56,626 nucleotides of DNA from the NCBI GenBank assembly GCA_937889515.1, contig CALAOV010000141.1, forward strand, positions 1 through 56,626. Direction: 5' to 3'. The stretch comes from an uncultured Myxococcales bacterium. GTDB taxonomy: Bacteria; Myxococcota_A; Polyangia; Fen-1088. Positions 39,801 through 48,298 of the stretch are shown here, one piece after another (the first letter of the stretch is position 1; each line of letters opens with the position of its first letter). A program made the position numbers and the translations under genes. The notes beneath the pieces are model-generated. The model was given only the letters and a program-made list of their open reading frames with translations. It did not search any database and was not told the origin of the DNA.

Positions 39801-42094
39801 GCGTAGAGGCGGCAAGCGCCGTTTCCGTCGCAGAAGCCGTCCGTGCCGCAGCTCGCGTTGCCGGCGTCGTGGCAGGTCGACTGCGGATCCGGCTGGCCGG
39901 CGGCGACGTTGGTGCACGCCCCGAGAGAATTGGAGAGGCCGCAGGACTGACAGGCCCCCTGACAGGCGGTGGCGCAGCAGGTCTGCTGGGAGCAGAAGCC
40001 CGAGGAGCACTCTGGCGCGCCGGCGCAGGTCTGTCCGTTGCTCTTGAGGCCGCAGGAGCCTTTGCTGTTGCAGACCGCGGGCGAAGCGCAGTCGGCGTCG
40101 GAGACGCAGGAGTTCTTGCAGACGTTGAGGCCGCACTGGTACGGGAAGCACGGTCCAGCGCCCGGCGTGACGCATTTCCCGGCGCCGTCGCAGGTCGAGG
40201 CCGCCGTGAACACCGTGGTTCCGCTGGGGCAGCTCGAGCCGATGCAGGTGGTCCCCTGCAAGTACTTCTGACAGCTCCCCGCGCCATCGCACTTGCCGTC
40301 GGTGCCGCAGGAGGCCGTGCCCTGGTCGCTACAGAGCCCCGCCGGATCGACCGCGTTCACCGGGACGCTGGTGCAGGTGCCGAGCGCGTTCGACAGGGCG
40401 CAGGACTGACAGGCTCCGCCGCAGGCGCTGTTGCAGCAGAAGCCCTGGGCGCAGAAGCCGCTGCCGCATTGGGCGGCCGCCGAGCAGGAAGCGCCGTTGG
40501 TCTTGAGGCCGCAGGAGTTCATGGCGCAGCTGTTGGGCGCCTTGCACTGGTCGTTGGTGGCGCAGGCGTTGAAGCACTGCGTGCTGTTGCAAACGTAGGG
40601 GGCACAGGCGCGCGAATCGGGCGCCACGCACTGGCCGTTCATGTTGCAGGTCGAGGCGGGCGTGTACAGGCCGCTCAGACAGGTCTCGGTGGCGCAGACG
40701 GTACCTTGGGGGTAGCTGTCGCAGCTGCCCGTACCGTCACACAGCCCGTTGGTGCCGCAAGACGCTGTCCCCTTGTCGGTGCAGACCTTGCGCGGGTCGG
40801 GGTTTCCGGCCGCGACAGTGAGGCAGTGGCCCGGGGAGGTCGCGAGGTTGCAGCTCCGGCAGGCGCCCGTGCACGCGCTTTCACAACAAACGCCGTCGAC
40901 ACACTGGCTGGAGGCGCACTCGCTGCCGCCGGCGCAGGCGAACCCGATCGGCTTCGGGCCGCAGGTGTTGTTGACGCAAGCGGTTCCGGTGTCGCAGTCG
41001 GATTGGGTCTGGCACGAATTGGTGCAAGCGCCGTCGACGCAGCGGAACGGGTGACAGTCTTGGGCGCCCGGGGGCCGGCAGGTCCCGAGCCCATCGCAGG
41101 TCCCGGCCGTGTTCAGTCGATTGCCGGTACACGACGGCGCCAGGCACTGCACGTCCTTGACGTAGTTGGCGCAGCCACCCACGCCGTCGCAGGTCCCATT
41201 GTGCCCGCAGCTGGGCGCGCCCTTGTCGGTGCAGATCGCGCGGGGATCTGGCTTGCCCGAATCGACCGGCCAGCAGGTGCCCAATCGACCGGGAAGATTG
41301 CAGGCGACGCAGGCCCCTTGGCAGGCGACGTTGCAGCAAACCTTGTCCGCGCAGAATCCCAGGATGCAATCGTCGCTGGTGTCACAGTGCCCGCCGATTC
41401 CCGACTTGCCGCAGCTTTCGGAGGCGAAGTCGCAGGCCTGTCCCGCCGTGCACTGCGCGTTGCTGCTGCATTTCTCGAAGCAATCGCCGGTCGTCGTGTC
41501 GCAGGTATAGGGAAGGCAGAGCAGGGTGACGACCGGTTTGCATTGGCCGGTCCCGTCGCAGGCGTAGGCGCCCACCACCGCGTCGCCATTGCAGGTACCG
41601 CCCATACAGGTGGTTCCGAGGTAATGGCGGCAGCCACCGGAGCCGTCGCAAAGACCGTCGAGCCCACAGGTAGAGCTGGCCTCGGCCGGGCAGTCGGACG
41701 GTTTGCGTGGGTTGCCGCCGGCCGGCAGCTTGACGCAGGTTCCGGGCGAATCCGCCGAAGCGCAGGTCTGGCAGCCGGCAGTGCAGGCGGTGGCGCAGCA
41801 GACGCCATCGGCACAGAAACCGCTGGCGCACTGGGCGTTGCATCCGCACGCGGCGCCCAGGATCCCCGGCGTGCCGCTGGCCGTACATGCGTCCACCGTT
41901 CCGCCGCCGTCGCCGCCGCCCACGTCGGTCTTGGGCTTGCTGTCGGTGGCTGCGTCCGGGCCGCCGTCGGCCTTGGGCGGCGTCGCGTTGTGGTGGCTGC
42001 AGGAGGCCAGAACCCCCATCGCAACCAACGCGGCGGTGAGTACCGCAACGCGCCGAGACCCGCCGTCAATCAAATTCAAGGATTTCATAGTCAT
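36860..42094 (-). CDS. Giant disintegrin-like Cys-rich repeat lipoprotein (1744 aa, 11 units)
   Basis: MKSLNLIDGGSRRVAVLTAALVAMGVLASCSHH lipobox; 11 copies of (F/N)CxDGVCC..C..C..C-type units, about 24 Cys per unit by hand count of one unit. Confidence 0.92.
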   Translation of the reverse strand: MTMKSLNLIDGGSRRVAVLTAALVAMGVLASCSHHNATPPKADGGPDAATDSKPKTDVGGGDGGGTVDACTASGTPGILGAACGCNAQCASGFCADGVCCATACTAGCQTCASADSPGTCVKLPAGGNPRKPSDCPAEASSTCGLDGLCDGSGGCRHYLGTTCMGGTCNGDAVVGAYACDGTGQCKPVVTLLCLPYTCDTTTGDCFEKCSSNAQCTAGQACDFASESCGKSGIGGHCDTSDDCILGFCADKVCCNVACQGACVACNLPGRLGTCWPVDSGKPDPRAICTDKGAPSCGHNGTCDGVGGCANYVKDVQCLAPSCTGNRLNTAGTCDGLGTCRPPGAQDCHPFRCVDGACTNSCQTQSDCDTGTACVNNTCGPKPIGFACAGGSECASSQCVDGVCCESACTGACRSCNLATSPGHCLTVAAGNPDPRKVCTDKGTASCGTNGLCDGTGSCDSYPQGTVCATETCLSGLYTPASTCNMNGQCVAPDSRACAPYVCNSTQCFNACATNDQCKAPNSCAMNSCGLKTNGASCSAAAQCGSGFCAQGFCCNSACGGACQSCALSNALGTCTSVPVNAVDPAGLCSDQGTASCGTDGKCDGAGSCQKYLQGTTCIGSSCPSGTTVFTAASTCDGAGKCVTPGAGPCFPYQCGLNVCKNSCVSDADCASPAVCNSKGSCGLKSNGQTCAGAPECSSGFCSQQTCCATACQGACQSCGLSNSLGACTNVAAGQPDPQSTCHDAGNASCGTDGFCDGNGACRLYAGGTSCAAPVCPAASSTLTSGRTCDGKGACQAATTSSCTPYLCNGSTACKAACSVDGDCVSGEICDPKINVCGNKKRLGQACTANGDCLTGDSCVDGVCCSSSSCNTCQACNTAGSPGTCANVTANAPEPHGLCAPNPPCGNTGACNGAGACQLAGTGISCGSQSCSGTTFTPISHCSGSGSCAAPTSSTCSGGFNCDTTNKVCKTTCTADTDCVSPLTCQGSGSSKSCALKPNGQVCAAANQCISGLCTDGVCCGSGPCGTCQACNVNGLGSCSPIPTGTAAPTGQCPVSTTCGNTGACNGGGACQQASTSVPCNGPTCSGATFTAQPFCSGTGSCSTPAAGTCGDYVCASTTACKTTCAADTDCIGADYCTATSNGTCVADKGLGIACGTNHECGSGNCVDGVCCSTNACGTCQACNINGSGTCANVTGGLNDPHARCPVTTTCGNTGTCNGSGACTQTASSVSCGTPSCTGSTATLVSHCSGTASNGSCVTQPTTGCAPYICGATACTTTCTGVDSSCASGNYCTAAGGSCLPVKTNGTLCGTGHECNSGNCVDGVCCSTAACGTCQACASGSGICANVTGGLADPHARCPVTTTCGNTGTCNGSGACTQAAATVACAPGATCSGATFTAASHCSGGSVGTCVTPAAGNCGDYVCASSTACNTTCNDDTDCIGGDYCTSTTSGTCTPKNGLGATCGTGHECTSGNCIDGVCCSTNGCGACQACNVNSTGICASIPSGSPAPTGQCTANGTCGNDGLCDGANRCEQASSSVSCGSSSCSGSLFIHAVSCSGGGTCPSAASTDCFPYLCTTASPGCPNHCNTDGDCVATAYCTGLGGTCKPRNSMGITCTPGSTDQCQSGLFCTDGVCCTTSVCPLSCTSCAVPGAEGTCANVLPGGADPTGTCQPQSPAANCGNSGLCNGTGGCQNYGASTVCGAACSADGTQLLTLSCDGAGGCDTTAGTLTCPATTSCDPTMLVCQ

Positions 42095-42243
42095 AAGACG
42101 TACGCGCCCACCCTGGTCCCAGTCGCAAAGGTACCATGATGGGAACGCGCGACGCTATCGCCAAGCCCGCCCGTCCTCGACGATCGATCGCCCCCCCCTG
42201 CTGCCCCCTTGATTTTCCCGGCTGAGCTGGCGTAGACCGAACC

Positions 42244-44301
42244 ATGCCACCAACCAGCCTCGGATCAGAGCCTGAACCTGAAAGTCCCACCGGCGCCGCT
42301 TCCACCCCCGTCGCGGCGCCCAAACCGGCAACATCGACCGACGCCCAGGAGCCTCTGGCGTCCCGCCTCCAGCGGATGGTCTTCGGGAAGCCCCGCGATC
42401 TGCGCGACAAGCGCATTTTTCACCAGATCTCTCTGATTCCATTTTTGGCCTGGGTCGGCCTCGGCGCCGACGGGCTCTCGTCCTCGGCTTACGGTCCGGA
42501 GGAGGCGTTCCGAAACCTCGGTTCGCACATCTACCTGGCGATTGGCCTCGCGGCGATGACGGCGCTGACGGTGTTCATCATCTCGGCGGCCTACCGGGGC
42601 ATCATCGAGGAGTTCCCGCACGGCGGCGGCGGCTACGTGGTCGCCACCAAGCTGCTCGGGAAGAGCGCCGGTGTGGCGTCGGGTTGCGCGCTACTGGTCG
42701 ACTACGTCCTCACGATCACGGTCTCCGTGGCGGCCGCCGGCGACGCCCTCTTCAGCTTCATGCCGCTCGGGTGGGCGGCGATGAAGCTGCCGGTCGAGAT
42801 ATTTTTCATCTTCGGTCTCACCACGCTCAACCTGCGCGGCGCACGCGAATCGGCGATCGCGCTGGCGCCGGTTTTTCTGCTCTTCGTGTTCACCCACCTG
42901 GCGCTCATCGTGGGCGGCATCCTGATGCGTGCGCCCGCGCTGCCGGCCACCGCGATCGAGGTTGGCACGGGCTTTCACAAGGGCCTCGGCACGCTCGGCA
43001 TCGGCGGGATGATCCTGCTCTTCATTCACGCCTATTCGCTCGGTGGCGGCACCTACACAGGCATCGAGGCGGTGTCGAACGGCCTGCCGATCATGCGCGA
43101 GCCGCGCGTGCAGACGGCCAAGCGAACGATGGTCTACATGGCCACCTCGTTGGCGTTTACCGCGGCTGGTTTGCTGGTTTGCTACCTGCTGTGGCACGTG
43201 ACGCCCGAGCAGGGCAAGACGATGAACGCGGTGCTTTCCGAACGGGTGACGGCCCACATGCCTCTCGGCCGAACGCTGGTAATCGTGACATTGTTCTCGG
43301 AGTCGATTCTGCTGGTCGTCGCGGCGCAGGCCGGTTTCATCGACGGGCCGCGCGTGCTCGCCAACATGGCGGTCGACTCTTGGGTTCCGCGGCGGTTCGC
43401 GGCGCTCTCCGATCGGCTGACCACCCACAACGGGATCGTCCTCATGGGCGCTACGTCGCTGGCGGCGTTGCTCTACACCCACGGCGACGTCGGGCAGCTG
43501 GTGGTCATGTACAGCATCAACGTCTTCCTGACCTTTTCGCTGTCGATGTTCGGGATGATGCGCCACACCTGGCAGGAGCGCCGCAAGGGCGCGCACTGGC
43601 ACCGCAAGGCACTGCTGTTTTCCAGCGGCTTCGTGCTCTGCGCGACGATCCTGGTCATCACGGTGTTCGAGAAGTTCCGCGAGGGCGGCTGGATCACGCT
43701 GGGCGTCACCGGCCTCGTGATCGCGCTCTGCTTCGTGATTCGTGCCCACTATCGGGAGGTGCGGATGAAGCTGGCGCAGCTCTACCAGGACGTGCGCCAC
43801 ATCGGCGCCCACGCCGCGGCCCCGATCGACATCGTCGATCGGAACACCCCGACGGCGGCGGTGCTGGTCCCGAGCTTCGGCGGCATCGGCATCCACACGG
43901 TGCTCAACATCTTTCGCGCCTTTCCGAACCACTTCAAGAACCTGGTGTTCATCTCGGTGGGCGTGATCGACTCGGGCGGATTCAAGGGGGCCGACGCCGT
44001 CGACGCGCTCGAGGAATCGACGCGCGAGATGTTGAAGAAATATCTCATGGTGGCCGCCGAGCTGGGCGTGCCGGCCGCGGTCCGCTTCGGGATCGGGACC
44101 GACGCGGTCGAAGAGGCGGAGCGGCTCTGCCTGGGCGTCATGAAGGAGTTCCCGGTGGTCACATTCTTCGGCGGCAAGGTGGTGTTCGAACGTGAGCGCT
44201 GGTACCAGCGCCTGCTCCACAACGAGACCGCCCTGGCGATCCAGAAGCGCCTCTACTGGGCCGGCGCGACCATGGTGGTGCTGCCCGCGCGCGTGACGTA
44301 G
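42244..44301 (+). CDS. APC superfamily permease
   Basis: FLAWVGLGADGLSSSAYGPEEAFRNLG...EEFPHGGGGYVVATKLLGKSAGVASGCALLVDYVLTITVS; many TM helices. Confidence 0.9.
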   Translation: MPPTSLGSEPEPESPTGAASTPVAAPKPATSTDAQEPLASRLQRMVFGKPRDLRDKRIFHQISLIPFLAWVGLGADGLSSSAYGPEEAFRNLGSHIYLAIGLAAMTALTVFIISAAYRGIIEEFPHGGGGYVVATKLLGKSAGVASGCALLVDYVLTITVSVAAAGDALFSFMPLGWAAMKLPVEIFFIFGLTTLNLRGARESAIALAPVFLLFVFTHLALIVGGILMRAPALPATAIEVGTGFHKGLGTLGIGGMILLFIHAYSLGGGTYTGIEAVSNGLPIMREPRVQTAKRTMVYMATSLAFTAAGLLVCYLLWHVTPEQGKTMNAVLSERVTAHMPLGRTLVIVTLFSESILLVVAAQAGFIDGPRVLANMAVDSWVPRRFAALSDRLTTHNGIVLMGATSLAALLYTHGDVGQLVVMYSINVFLTFSLSMFGMMRHTWQERRKGAHWHRKALLFSSGFVLCATILVITVFEKFREGGWITLGVTGLVIALCFVIRAHYREVRMKLAQLYQDVRHIGAHAAAPIDIVDRNTPTAAVLVPSFGGIGIHTVLNIFRAFPNHFKNLVFISVGVIDSGGFKGADAVDALEESTREMLKKYLMVAAELGVPAAVRFGIGTDAVEEAERLCLGVMKEFPVVTFFGGKVVFERERWYQRLLHNETALAIQKRLYWAGATMVVLPARVT

Positions 44302-44396
44302 CGCGCCGGCGCCGTTCCGGCCAGAATCCAAACACTTGGATTGTCGCGGCGCGGGGTCCGGCAGGCCGCTGCCTCGGGGCGCCGGGACGTGATAGT

Positions 44397-45800
44397 GTGA
44401 GAGCTTTCGTGGAGGATTTCGTGAACCACCTGGCTTATTCGCGACCTGGGCGCGCGGGCGTTCCTGTCTGGATCTCCGGTCTGGCAGCTCTCACGCTGCT
44501 CGGCGGCGTCGCCTGCACGGCCGGCGTCAAGGCGACCGGCGCCGGGTCGGGGGGTAACGGCGGTTCTGGCGCCACCGGGAGCGGGGGGAAGGCCGGCACG
44601 GGCGCGGCGGGGCAGGGGCAAGGCAACACCAGCGGCGATGTCGGCCTCACCGGGACGGGGGGCGGCACCCCCAACCCGGACGCGGCGTCTTGCCAGCAGA
44701 AGGAGGTCATGTTCACGGCCACCAATCCGACCGTGTTTATCCTGGTCGATCGTTCGGGAAGTGAGTTCACCTCTGCGACCGCTGGCACCTTCTTCGATCT
44801 GCGAACGGCCGTCGAGCAGGTGATCTCGTCGACCGTGGGCGGCTCTTCTCTCGACAGCCAAGTGCGGTTCGGGGTGGGATCCTTCGTGGGCGATCACGCC
44901 AGCGGATCCTGCCTGCTGAACTATCAATCGGTCCCGATCGCGCTGAACAACGCCGCCACCATCAAGACGGCGTACGACGGGTGGGGACCGCTCCAGCCGT
45001 ATGGCTCGAAGGCCGACACGCCCGCCGTGGAGGCGATTCCGATGGTCAAGGCCGCCCTGCAGGCCGACACCGGCACGGGGCAGAAGTACATGATGATCGT
45101 GAGCGACAGCGAGACCGACTTCTGCGACGACGGCAACGCGCTCTGTCCGGCCGACGCCGTGACCCACATGATCCAGGACATGTACAACGCCACCCCCAGC
45201 ATCGGGACCTTGGTCATCGGCCTGCCGACCGCGATCAGCAACATCGCGACGGCGGTCTTGCAGAACTTCGCGAACGCCGGCGTCGGCCAGCCGGTCGCGG
45301 TTCCGACGGGTTCCGGCGCCGCGACCGCGACCGACGTCTATTACCAGTGCACCGGGATGACCAATGGCGGCGCCGATTCCTGGTCGAGTCTCTTCACGGC
45401 CGCCGGCCGGACCGGAATGACCTCGCTGGCCACCTATTCGGCGACTGCGGGGACGGCGACGGTCTACACGCCCGCGGCCGGGGGCGCCCAGGCGCTGGCC
45501 GACCAGATCTCGATGGCGCTGGCCGGCGTCCGGAGCTGTACGTTCGACCTGCCCGGCTTCACGATTGACACGAGAGATCCGAGCCAGCTCAACGGGGCCG
45601 ACATCTATATCGTCACCAGCTCCGGGAGCCACGTGCCGCTCTCGTACGACCCTACCGACACCAATGGGTGGGACATGACCACGCCGACCGAGCTCCAACT
45701 CTACGGACCGGCGTGCGATCAGCTTCGCGCGCCGAGCACGACGGACATCAAGTTCAACTTCCCCTGCAAGATCGTCATCTGCATCGACAACTGCATCTAG
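44397..45800 (+). CDS. VWA-domain lipoprotein with Gly-rich linker
   Basis: LAALTLLGGVACTAG lipobox; GSGGNGGSGATGSGGKAGTGAAGQGQG; FILVDRSGSEF; GQKYMMIVSDSETDFC; GTG start uncertain. Confidence 0.8.
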   Translation: MRAFVEDFVNHLAYSRPGRAGVPVWISGLAALTLLGGVACTAGVKATGAGSGGNGGSGATGSGGKAGTGAAGQGQGNTSGDVGLTGTGGGTPNPDAASCQQKEVMFTATNPTVFILVDRSGSEFTSATAGTFFDLRTAVEQVISSTVGGSSLDSQVRFGVGSFVGDHASGSCLLNYQSVPIALNNAATIKTAYDGWGPLQPYGSKADTPAVEAIPMVKAALQADTGTGQKYMMIVSDSETDFCDDGNALCPADAVTHMIQDMYNATPSIGTLVIGLPTAISNIATAVLQNFANAGVGQPVAVPTGSGAATATDVYYQCTGMTNGGADSWSSLFTAAGRTGMTSLATYSATAGTATVYTPAAGGAQALADQISMALAGVRSCTFDLPGFTIDTRDPSQLNGADIYIVTSSGSHVPLSYDPTDTNGWDMTTPTELQLYGPACDQLRAPSTTDIKFNFPCKIVICIDNCI

Positions 45801-45824
45801 GCTGGCCGTCGGGTCCGGTGCCGG

Positions 45825-46496
45825 TCAGTTGAAGATGCCGACCGCCAGGTTGACGGCGGTCGCCAGGATCGCGGTGTTGTAGAGGAACGACAGCAGGCTG
45901 TGGCCGAGAACGGCTTGGCGGATCTGGCGGCTCGAGATGCCGACGTCCGAGACCTGGAAGCACATGCCGATGGTGAACGAGAAGTAGGCGAACTCCACGT
46001 AAGCGGGGCGGGCGTCGCCCGGGAAGACCAGCCCGCCTTCCCCCTCGTCGTCGTCCCGATAGTAGAGATGGGCGTAGCGAAGGGCGTAGGCGATGTGCGT
46101 GAGCAGCCAGGCGCTCACCACCGCCAGCGCGCAGAGCAGCACGAACCAATCGCGCATTTCCGGTGGGCAACTGCGCGCCTGTCTCATGACGACGGCCGTC
46201 GCCAGCAGGGAGATTCCGCTGGTGAGGATGATGAGGACGCCCACCGCGCGCCGGCCCGGATCGTCCTCGGCGGCGTGCAGGCGGGTCTCTTCGATGCCGG
46301 TGCTCGAGATGAGCCGCCAGGCCAGCGTTCCCAGCACCGTCGCCGCCAGGTCCCAGCCGGCGACCGCGCGCAGTGCCGAGCCGAATCGCGCCGGGATCAG
46401 GATCGCCGTCGCGAGGCCGAGCGCCAGCGAGAGCAGCAGTCGCCCGAGCGCCCGGTGCGGGTCGTGGCCGCCGAACGCCCGTGAGTGTTTGGCCAT
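45825..46496 (-). CDS. DUF1345-family membrane protein
   Basis: LTHIAYALRYAHLYYRDDDEGEGGLVFPGDARPAYVEFAYFSFTIGMCFQVSDVGISSRQIRQ. Confidence 0.9.
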   Translation of the reverse strand: MAKHSRAFGGHDPHRALGRLLLSLALGLATAILIPARFGSALRAVAGWDLAATVLGTLAWRLISSTGIEETRLHAAEDDPGRRAVGVLIILTSGISLLATAVVMRQARSCPPEMRDWFVLLCALAVVSAWLLTHIAYALRYAHLYYRDDDEGEGGLVFPGDARPAYVEFAYFSFTIGMCFQVSDVGISSRQIRQAVLGHSLLSFLYNTAILATAVNLAVGIFN

Positions 46497-46500
46497 TTAT

Positions 46501-46541
46501 CCGAAACTTCCCGAAACTTCGCGAAGCTTCCGAAGCTTCGC
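46501..46541. repeat. Four-copy 10-bp tandem repeat with a 9-bp-arm inverted repeat
   Basis: ccgaaacttc ccgaaacttc gcgaagcttc cgaagcttcg c; GCGAAGCTT-CCG-AAGCTTCGC. Confidence 0.9.
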
Positions 46542-46544
46542 GCC

Positions 46545-48284
46545 TCAGTGACAGAGTTGCTGCTTGGAGACGCTGGTCGCGGCGCCGGCGCCGCCCATCG
46601 CGACTGTACAGCTCCCGCAGGTGTAGTAGCTGGCGGATGAACCGCAGTTCACGGTCGTGATGAAGCCCGAATGGTCATCGCACCCGCAACAGGTCGGCAG
46701 GGGTTGGATGGTGAGCGATTCCGTCCCAGTGGGAATGGCGACCGCGGATTGGATGGTGAAGATCTCGAGCTCCGAGGTGCAGGCCAGCGACTCCTCGGCG
46801 TTCGCCGCCGAGCAGGTCGTGGAGCTGGCCGTGGTGCAGCCCACCGAAGGCGTGGGGCAGAACCTGCAGCTCGCGCCCGGATACTCCGCCACCGATTTCT
46901 CGATGGTGTTGTCGCAGTTGTAGTCGTAGGTTCCGGTTCCCTTGCTGACCGCGCCAAAGTAGGCGGTCTGCCCGGGATGGACGTTGGCGTCCTTGTCGTC
47001 GCAGTCGGTGTTGTCGGCCACGAAGCCGGCGGGAGGCGCGCCCGCACAACCCGCGACGGCGGTTCCCGCGCTGACCATGCCGGACTTGTTGCCGTACCCG
47101 TCGACGTCGGAGTCCTGATAGAAGATTTGGCAGGCGACACCGGCGGCACACGCGGTGCCGGGGCATTGACACTTGCCCGCCGAGCCGGAGTTGTTGCAGG
47201 TGTTCGGCGCATCGCAGGCCGTATTGCAGCAGACCCCGCTGCCACCCCCGGAGCCGATCGCGCAGTGTCCGCTGTTGCATTCGGCATCGGTCAGACAGCT
47301 GATGCCGTCGAACTTTTGCGGCGCGCACTGGCTGGTCGCTCCGTTGCAATAGGACGTCGCCTGACAATCGAGGTTGGCGTTGCAGTTCGTGTGGCAGGCC
47401 GCCGTCGAGTCTTCGCAGGCGTAGGCCACGCACGCCGTGAGAGACACCGAGCAGCTTCCCTTGCCGTCGCACTCGAGCGCCGCGACGTCCTTCCGGCTAT
47501 TGCAGAAGGACTTGCCACAGGACACGCCCGCATCGGCGAAGGCGGCACACGAACGCGCCCCGCTGCAGCTGCCGCCACAGGCGTTGGGCGTCTCGATGAT
47601 GCCCCCTTCGGGGGCGTTGATGGTCACGCCGCCATCGCCCGCTCCCGCGTCGGCGCTCCCGGCTGTTCCACCATCGGGTCGCCCGGCGACGCTTCCGCCG
47701 CATTCCGATTCCGGATCGCTCCCCTTGTCGTAGGGCACGCAGAGGCCGGTGCTCTTCGCGAGCGCGCACGAGACGCAGGTGTCGTTGCACAGCTCGTTGC
47801 AGCAGACGCCGTCGGTGCAAAAGCCGCTCCCGCACTCCGTGGCGGTGGTGCACTTCGCGCCGTCGCCCTTCTTGGTGCCGGTGCTGGCGGTCAGCGTGAT
47901 GGTCGCGGAAACGGCACCCGCCTCCAGCGTCACCTGCGGGCTGTCGCCCGATCCGAGGAGGTCACCGGACGCATCGAGCGCGTCGAAGTGGAATTTCAAC
48001 ATGCCCGTCTGATCGGTCGGGATGAACCGGAACCGGAGCTCTCCGCTCGTGATGGCGCCGGAGATGCTGAACTGCTTGACGTCCGTCTCGCTGCCCGTCA
48101 CCTGCAACGAACCGACGCTGGCTTTCGTCAGCTGATCGGCGCTCAGCGCCTTGGCGACGACGGTGAGGTTGACGCCGAAGGCCGTCGAGGGTGACGAGGT
48201 GCTCTTGCAGCCCAGCGCCAGCCCGAGCACCAGCAACAGCGCCAAAGGCCACCTCGAGGACTCTGAATGGCGGATCGACTTCAC
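46545..48284 (-). CDS. Cys-rich lipoprotein with disintegrin-like unit and MopE-like Ca-binding motif
   Basis: VKSIRHSESSRWPLALLLVLGLALGCKSTSS lipobox; GSGFCTDGVCCNELCNDTCVSC; NTDCDDKDANVHPGQ...YDYNCDNTIEKS; GTG start 48284. Confidence 0.85.
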   Translation of the reverse strand: MKSIRHSESSRWPLALLLVLGLALGCKSTSSPSTAFGVNLTVVAKALSADQLTKASVGSLQVTGSETDVKQFSISGAITSGELRFRFIPTDQTGMLKFHFDALDASGDLLGSGDSPQVTLEAGAVSATITLTASTGTKKGDGAKCTTATECGSGFCTDGVCCNELCNDTCVSCALAKSTGLCVPYDKGSDPESECGGSVAGRPDGGTAGSADAGAGDGGVTINAPEGGIIETPNACGGSCSGARSCAAFADAGVSCGKSFCNSRKDVAALECDGKGSCSVSLTACVAYACEDSTAACHTNCNANLDCQATSYCNGATSQCAPQKFDGISCLTDAECNSGHCAIGSGGGSGVCCNTACDAPNTCNNSGSAGKCQCPGTACAAGVACQIFYQDSDVDGYGNKSGMVSAGTAVAGCAGAPPAGFVADNTDCDDKDANVHPGQTAYFGAVSKGTGTYDYNCDNTIEKSVAEYPGASCRFCPTPSVGCTTASSTTCSAANAEESLACTSELEIFTIQSAVAIPTGTESLTIQPLPTCCGCDDHSGFITTVNCGSSASYYTCGSCTVAMGGAGAATSVSKQQLCH

Positions 48285-48298
48285 CTGGATCTGAGATC

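Noticed and set aside
36860-42094. CRISPR-like or non-coding repeat array
   Set aside because: Repeats are long (about 459 nt), in frame and degenerate at the DNA level, so they are protein repeats.
37079-42139. 1686-aa plus-strand ORF antisense to the giant Cys-rich gene
   Set aside because: Translation is Ala/Gly/Val/Arg low-complexity with no family motif. The minus strand has lipobox and 11 clear repeats. Long antisense ORFs arise from codon bias and the internal repetition.
42691-44331. 546-aa minus ORF opposite the APC permease
   Set aside because: His/Asp/Arg-rich shadow translation typical of antisense to a membrane protein.
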